Source: Sulfurimonas sp. HSL-3221
GTDB taxonomy: Bacteria > Campylobacterota > Campylobacteria > Campylobacterales > Sulfurimonadaceae
Length of the DNA stretch: 64,000 nt
NCBI RefSeq assembly: GCF_021044585.1
Contig: NZ_CP087998.1
Location: forward strand, 1,550,001-1,614,000
Reading direction: 5' to 3'
Shown here: in pieces, positions 61,801 through 64,000 of the stretch
Numbering within the stretch: the first letter of the stretch is position 1
How the letters are laid out: every line of letters begins with the position of its first letter
Program-made: the position numbers and the translations under genes
The notes under the pieces: model-generated
What the model was told of the DNA's origin: nothing
The model's input: the letters and a program-made list of their open reading frames with translations, nothing else
The model's database searches: none

Positions 61801-63054
61801 TTAAAGCGCCAGCAGCATCTCGTAGAGTTCGAAGGCGTCCTTCGTTCCCGCCAGCTCGCGGATGGAGTGCATGGCGTAGGTCGGCAGCCCGACGTCGAGG
61901 GTCTCTATGCCCAGCCGCGTCGCGGTGATGGGGCCGATGGTGGAGCCGCACCCCATGTCGCTGCGGGTCACGAACTCCTGCAGCGGATGGCCCGCGCGCT
62001 CCGAAGCGAGAACGAAGCGGGAGACCGTGCGCGAGTTTGACGCGTAGCGCTGGTTGGCGTTGAGTTTCAGCACCAGCCCCTTGTTGATGTAGGGGGCGTG
62101 CTCCGGGTCGTGCTTGTGGGCGTAGTTCGGGTGCTGGGCGTGGGCGTTGTCGCACGACACCATCAAGGAACGCTGGCAGAGCTGAACAAAGGCTTCATAG
62201 CTCCCCGTGATGCGCTGCAGCGTATTTTCCAGGAAAGGTCCCGCGGCCCCGCTGCTACTTTCGCTGCCGACCTCTTCGTGGTCGGAGAGGATCATCAGGT
62301 AGGGGCGGTCATTACCGACGCTGCAGATAGTGAGCAGCGCCACGTAGCAGCTCAGCAGGTTGTCCAGGCGCGCCGAGGCGATAAACTCTTTTGCGACGCC
62401 GACATAGGAGGCCTTCTGCGTATCGTAAAGGCTCAGCTCGTGCGACAGCAGCCGTTCGAAGTCTGCCACGCCGAAAGCTTCCAGTTGCTTGCCAACCCAC
62501 GCTTCAAAATTGAAACTCTCGTCGCAGCCGATGAGTGCCGGCAGGTCCGTCTGGGGATTGACGGAACGGCTCTGGTTCGCCTCCCGGTCGAGGTGGATCG
62601 CCAGGGAGGGGATCACCGCCACCGCGTCACCCGTGTCGATATTCGCCTCTTTGAGCTCCCCCGTTTTCGTCCGGTAGGCGACCCGCCCGGCCAGCCCGAG
62701 GTCGCGGTCGAACCAGGGGTTCATCAGCAGCCCGCCGTAGGGCTCCACGCCCAGGCGCACCGTGCCGCTGCCCTTCAGTACCGGGGAAGGCTTCAGTTTG
62801 AGGTTGGGCGAATCCGTGTGCGCCCCGAACATAACGTAGTCGTTCCCGCCCGTATAGGTGAAGGCGATCACCGAGGAGGCGTTGCGCGTCGTGTAGTAGC
62901 GCTTGCCCGCCTCCAGCGACCATTCGCCGCGCTCGTCCAGATAGGTAAACCCGGCGTTCTCCAGCATTCCCGTGACGTTGCCTACCGCGTGGAACGGCGT
63001 CGGCGACGCATCCAGAAAGCCCAAAAGTCCGTCGTTGAAATCTTCTCTTGTCAT
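61801..63054 (-). CDS. M18 family aminopeptidase
   Basis: A 417-residue cytosolic zinc aminopeptidase of the ApeB/aspartyl type. Metal and catalytic residues lie in GAHTDSPNLKLKP, LSDHEEVGSESSSGA and HSIRELAG. The ATG at 63054 is chosen since the longer frame to 63219 starts in A/T-rich intergenic DNA. It trims peptides in the cell and is unrelated to the nif genes next to it. Confidence 0.9.
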   Translation of the reverse strand: MTREDFNDGLLGFLDASPTPFHAVGNVTGMLENAGFTYLDERGEWSLEAGKRYYTTRNASSVIAFTYTGGNDYVMFGAHTDSPNLKLKPSPVLKGSGTVRLGVEPYGGLLMNPWFDRDLGLAGRVAYRTKTGELKEANIDTGDAVAVIPSLAIHLDREANQSRSVNPQTDLPALIGCDESFNFEAWVGKQLEAFGVADFERLLSHELSLYDTQKASYVGVAKEFIASARLDNLLSCYVALLTICSVGNDRPYLMILSDHEEVGSESSSGAAGPFLENTLQRITGSYEAFVQLCQRSLMVSCDNAHAQHPNYAHKHDPEHAPYINKGLVLKLNANQRYASNSRTVSRFVLASERAGHPLQEFVTRSDMGCGSTIGPITATRLGIETLDVGLPTYAMHSIRELAGTKDAFELYEMLLAL

Positions 63055-63181
63055 TGCAAATCCCGCAGAAAATAGGTTTTGATTGTAGGTCTCATTATAG
63101 CGTCTGCCCCGATCAGCTCCGCTTAGCCTATTCAGGCCCATGCAATATTCGTACAATCCTATATCGGCAGATAAGCAAAAA

Positions 63182-63233
63182 TAGTTATTTACATAATTAT
63201 TTAAATAACTATTAAGCACGACTCCCCTATACT
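63182..63233 (+). promoter_or_regulatory. MarR-type operator and promoter
   Basis: TAGTTATTT (63182-63190) is repeated inverted as AAATAACTA (63203-63211), and TTATTTAAATAA (63197-63208) is itself a perfect palindrome. TATACT (63228-63233) is the -10 box. A MarR dimer bound here would cover the -35 region of the pair downstream. Confidence 0.5.
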
Positions 63234-63265
63234 GCTCTAAAATAGTTCAATCCGAAGGAGCAATT

Positions 63266-63502
63266 ATGGTCCCCATGAAATATCTGCAGTTGGTTCAAAC
63301 CTTTCTCATAGCGACGTTTATGACCTTTGTCATGTCCTTCGCCATATCATGGATCAATCTCGGTCTGGTCAAAGGATTCATCGGCATCTGGATGCATGCC
63401 TGGCTCATCGCATTTGCCATCGCCTTCCCGACCCTGCTGCTCATCCTTCCGGCGATGCGCAAACTGGCAGTACGCATCGCCTCGAAAGAAGAATCTGCAT
63501 GA
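63266..63502 (+). CDS. DUF2798 membrane protein
   Basis: A 78-residue protein with two membrane helices (LVQTFLIATFMTFVMSFAIS, WMHAWLIAFAIAFPTLLLIL) and a basic end, matching DUF2798. AAGGAG lies upstream of the ATG at 63266. Its stop overlaps the marR start (ATGA), and the pair is probably autoregulated. Confidence 0.8.
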   Translation: MVPMKYLQLVQTFLIATFMTFVMSFAISWINLGLVKGFIGIWMHAWLIAFAIAFPTLLLILPAMRKLAVRIASKEESA

Positions 63503-63948
63503 GTACAGCATCGGGCAAAATGGGCAAGCCTACCATGCTCGGACCGCTGATCGCGCGTGTGAAAAACAAAATGCGCCGTCGGATGAACGAGCGGCTCAAA
63601 CCCTATGGCATCACTGCCGAACAGCGCGCCATTCTGCTGGCGCTCTGCCGCGAAGGCGCCATGACACAGGCACAGCTATGCGAATTGACTTCCATGGAAC
63701 CTTCAAATCTTTCGACCACGCTCAAGCGTCTCATTGCCAAGGGATATGTCGAGAAAACGGAACATCCCGACGAACCGCGTGCCTACCTCGTCCATGCCAC
63801 ACAAAAAAGCCGGACAATCGAACAGGAGCTGATCGGCCTTAGCAGCGCAGTAGAGGGCGGACTGCTCCACGGCATCGACGACGAGGCGCTTCAGTCACTC
63901 TATGACACCCTGTCGAAGATGGATGCCAACCTTTCAACCCGTTTCTGA
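63499..63948 (+). CDS. MarR-family regulator
   Basis: A 149-residue winged helix protein: AQLCELTSMEPSNLSTTLKR is the recognition part and GYVEKTEHPDEPRAYLVHA the wing. The ATG at 63499 overlaps the DUF2798 stop. It probably controls its own operon through the operator at 63182-63211. Confidence 0.8.
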   Translation: MSTASGKMGKPTMLGPLIARVKNKMRRRMNERLKPYGITAEQRAILLALCREGAMTQAQLCELTSMEPSNLSTTLKRLIAKGYVEKTEHPDEPRAYLVHATQKSRTIEQELIGLSSAVEGGLLHGIDDEALQSLYDTLSKMDANLSTRF

Positions 63949-63951
63949 CGT

Positions 63952-63983
63952 CGTTTAGTCCCCAAAAAGGGGAAAGACAAACG
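63952..63983 (+). terminator. Hairpin after marR
   Basis: CGTTT...TCCCC-AAAAA-GGGGA...AAACG: two stacked stems right after the stop codon. No T-run follows, so termination is uncertain. The remaining bases to 64000 hold no gene. Confidence 0.45.
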
Positions 63984-64000
63984 TGTCAGGATTGAAAAAT

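Overview
The window looks like the chromosome of a free-living, nitrogen-fixing member of the Campylobacterota (Epsilonproteobacteria), probably close to Sulfurimonas or Sulfuricurvum. This is inferred from the style of the nif region, a NifS desulfurase without an adjacent NifU, RND efflux, GlnK/Amt and many small CxC proteins typical of the group. By eye the DNA is GC-rich for that phylum. No rRNA, tRNA, CRISPR array, phage or insertion sequence was recognised.

Left part (1-32 kb): mixed housekeeping and accessory genes. 1-3.5 kb holds small unknown proteins, a hemerythrin and an aldo/keto reductase. 3.8-9.8 kb is a tight minus-strand operon: galU, a GH13_18 sugar phosphorylase, a glucosyl-3-phosphoglycerate synthase-like GT81, a glycerate 2-kinase and a mannosyl/glucosyl-3-phosphoglycerate phosphatase. 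Together these can make and recycle a glucosylglycerate-type compatible solute. Then come HAD phosphatases, an ankyrin protein, alanine dehydrogenase, glutaminase, a MoxR/VWA pair, a frameshifted sfsA, a periplasmic thioredoxin-like protein, a SulP transporter, a marR-RND efflux operon (22.6-28.7 kb), and two tandem secreted proteins built from a repeated amphipathic module.

Right part (32-62 kb): a broad nitrogen-fixation region. On the minus strand are nifH, an unknown 117-aa gene, nifD and nifK; an LRR-GNAT fusion, a Cys-rich protein, a CCE_0567-type protein, a FeoA protein, a double-GNAT protein, nifV and nifB. Divergent from nifB are a NifX-like gene, a Tpx-like peroxiredoxin, a SIR2-like protein, clpP and clpX. 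Further right are an MreB-like protein, a diguanylate cyclase, nifS, an SDR, glnK and a frameshifted amt. Then come two ferredoxins, another nifX, a molybdate-binding TOBE protein and a HicB-Sel1-NifU fusion, divergent from a third NifX-like gene and three unknown genes. nifE and nifN are not in the window. Five of the six recognised sigma-54 promoters share TGGAAC-like -24 boxes and TTGCA -12 boxes; the nifH one is slightly divergent (GGGAACG/ATGCA) and has two tandem NifA-type TGT-N10-ACA sites upstream. The outlying nif genes therefore look like one NifA/sigma-54 regulon.

The most unusual content is the nif-linked set of protein-control genes (SIR2-like, ClpP, ClpX, acetyltransferases, LRR-GNAT), the HicB-Sel1-NifU fusion, a NifH with an insertion before its first cluster cysteine, a three-member family of tiny CxC/CGKH proteins, and a complete solute cycle. 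The right end (61.8-64 kb) holds an M18 aminopeptidase and a DUF2798-marR pair.
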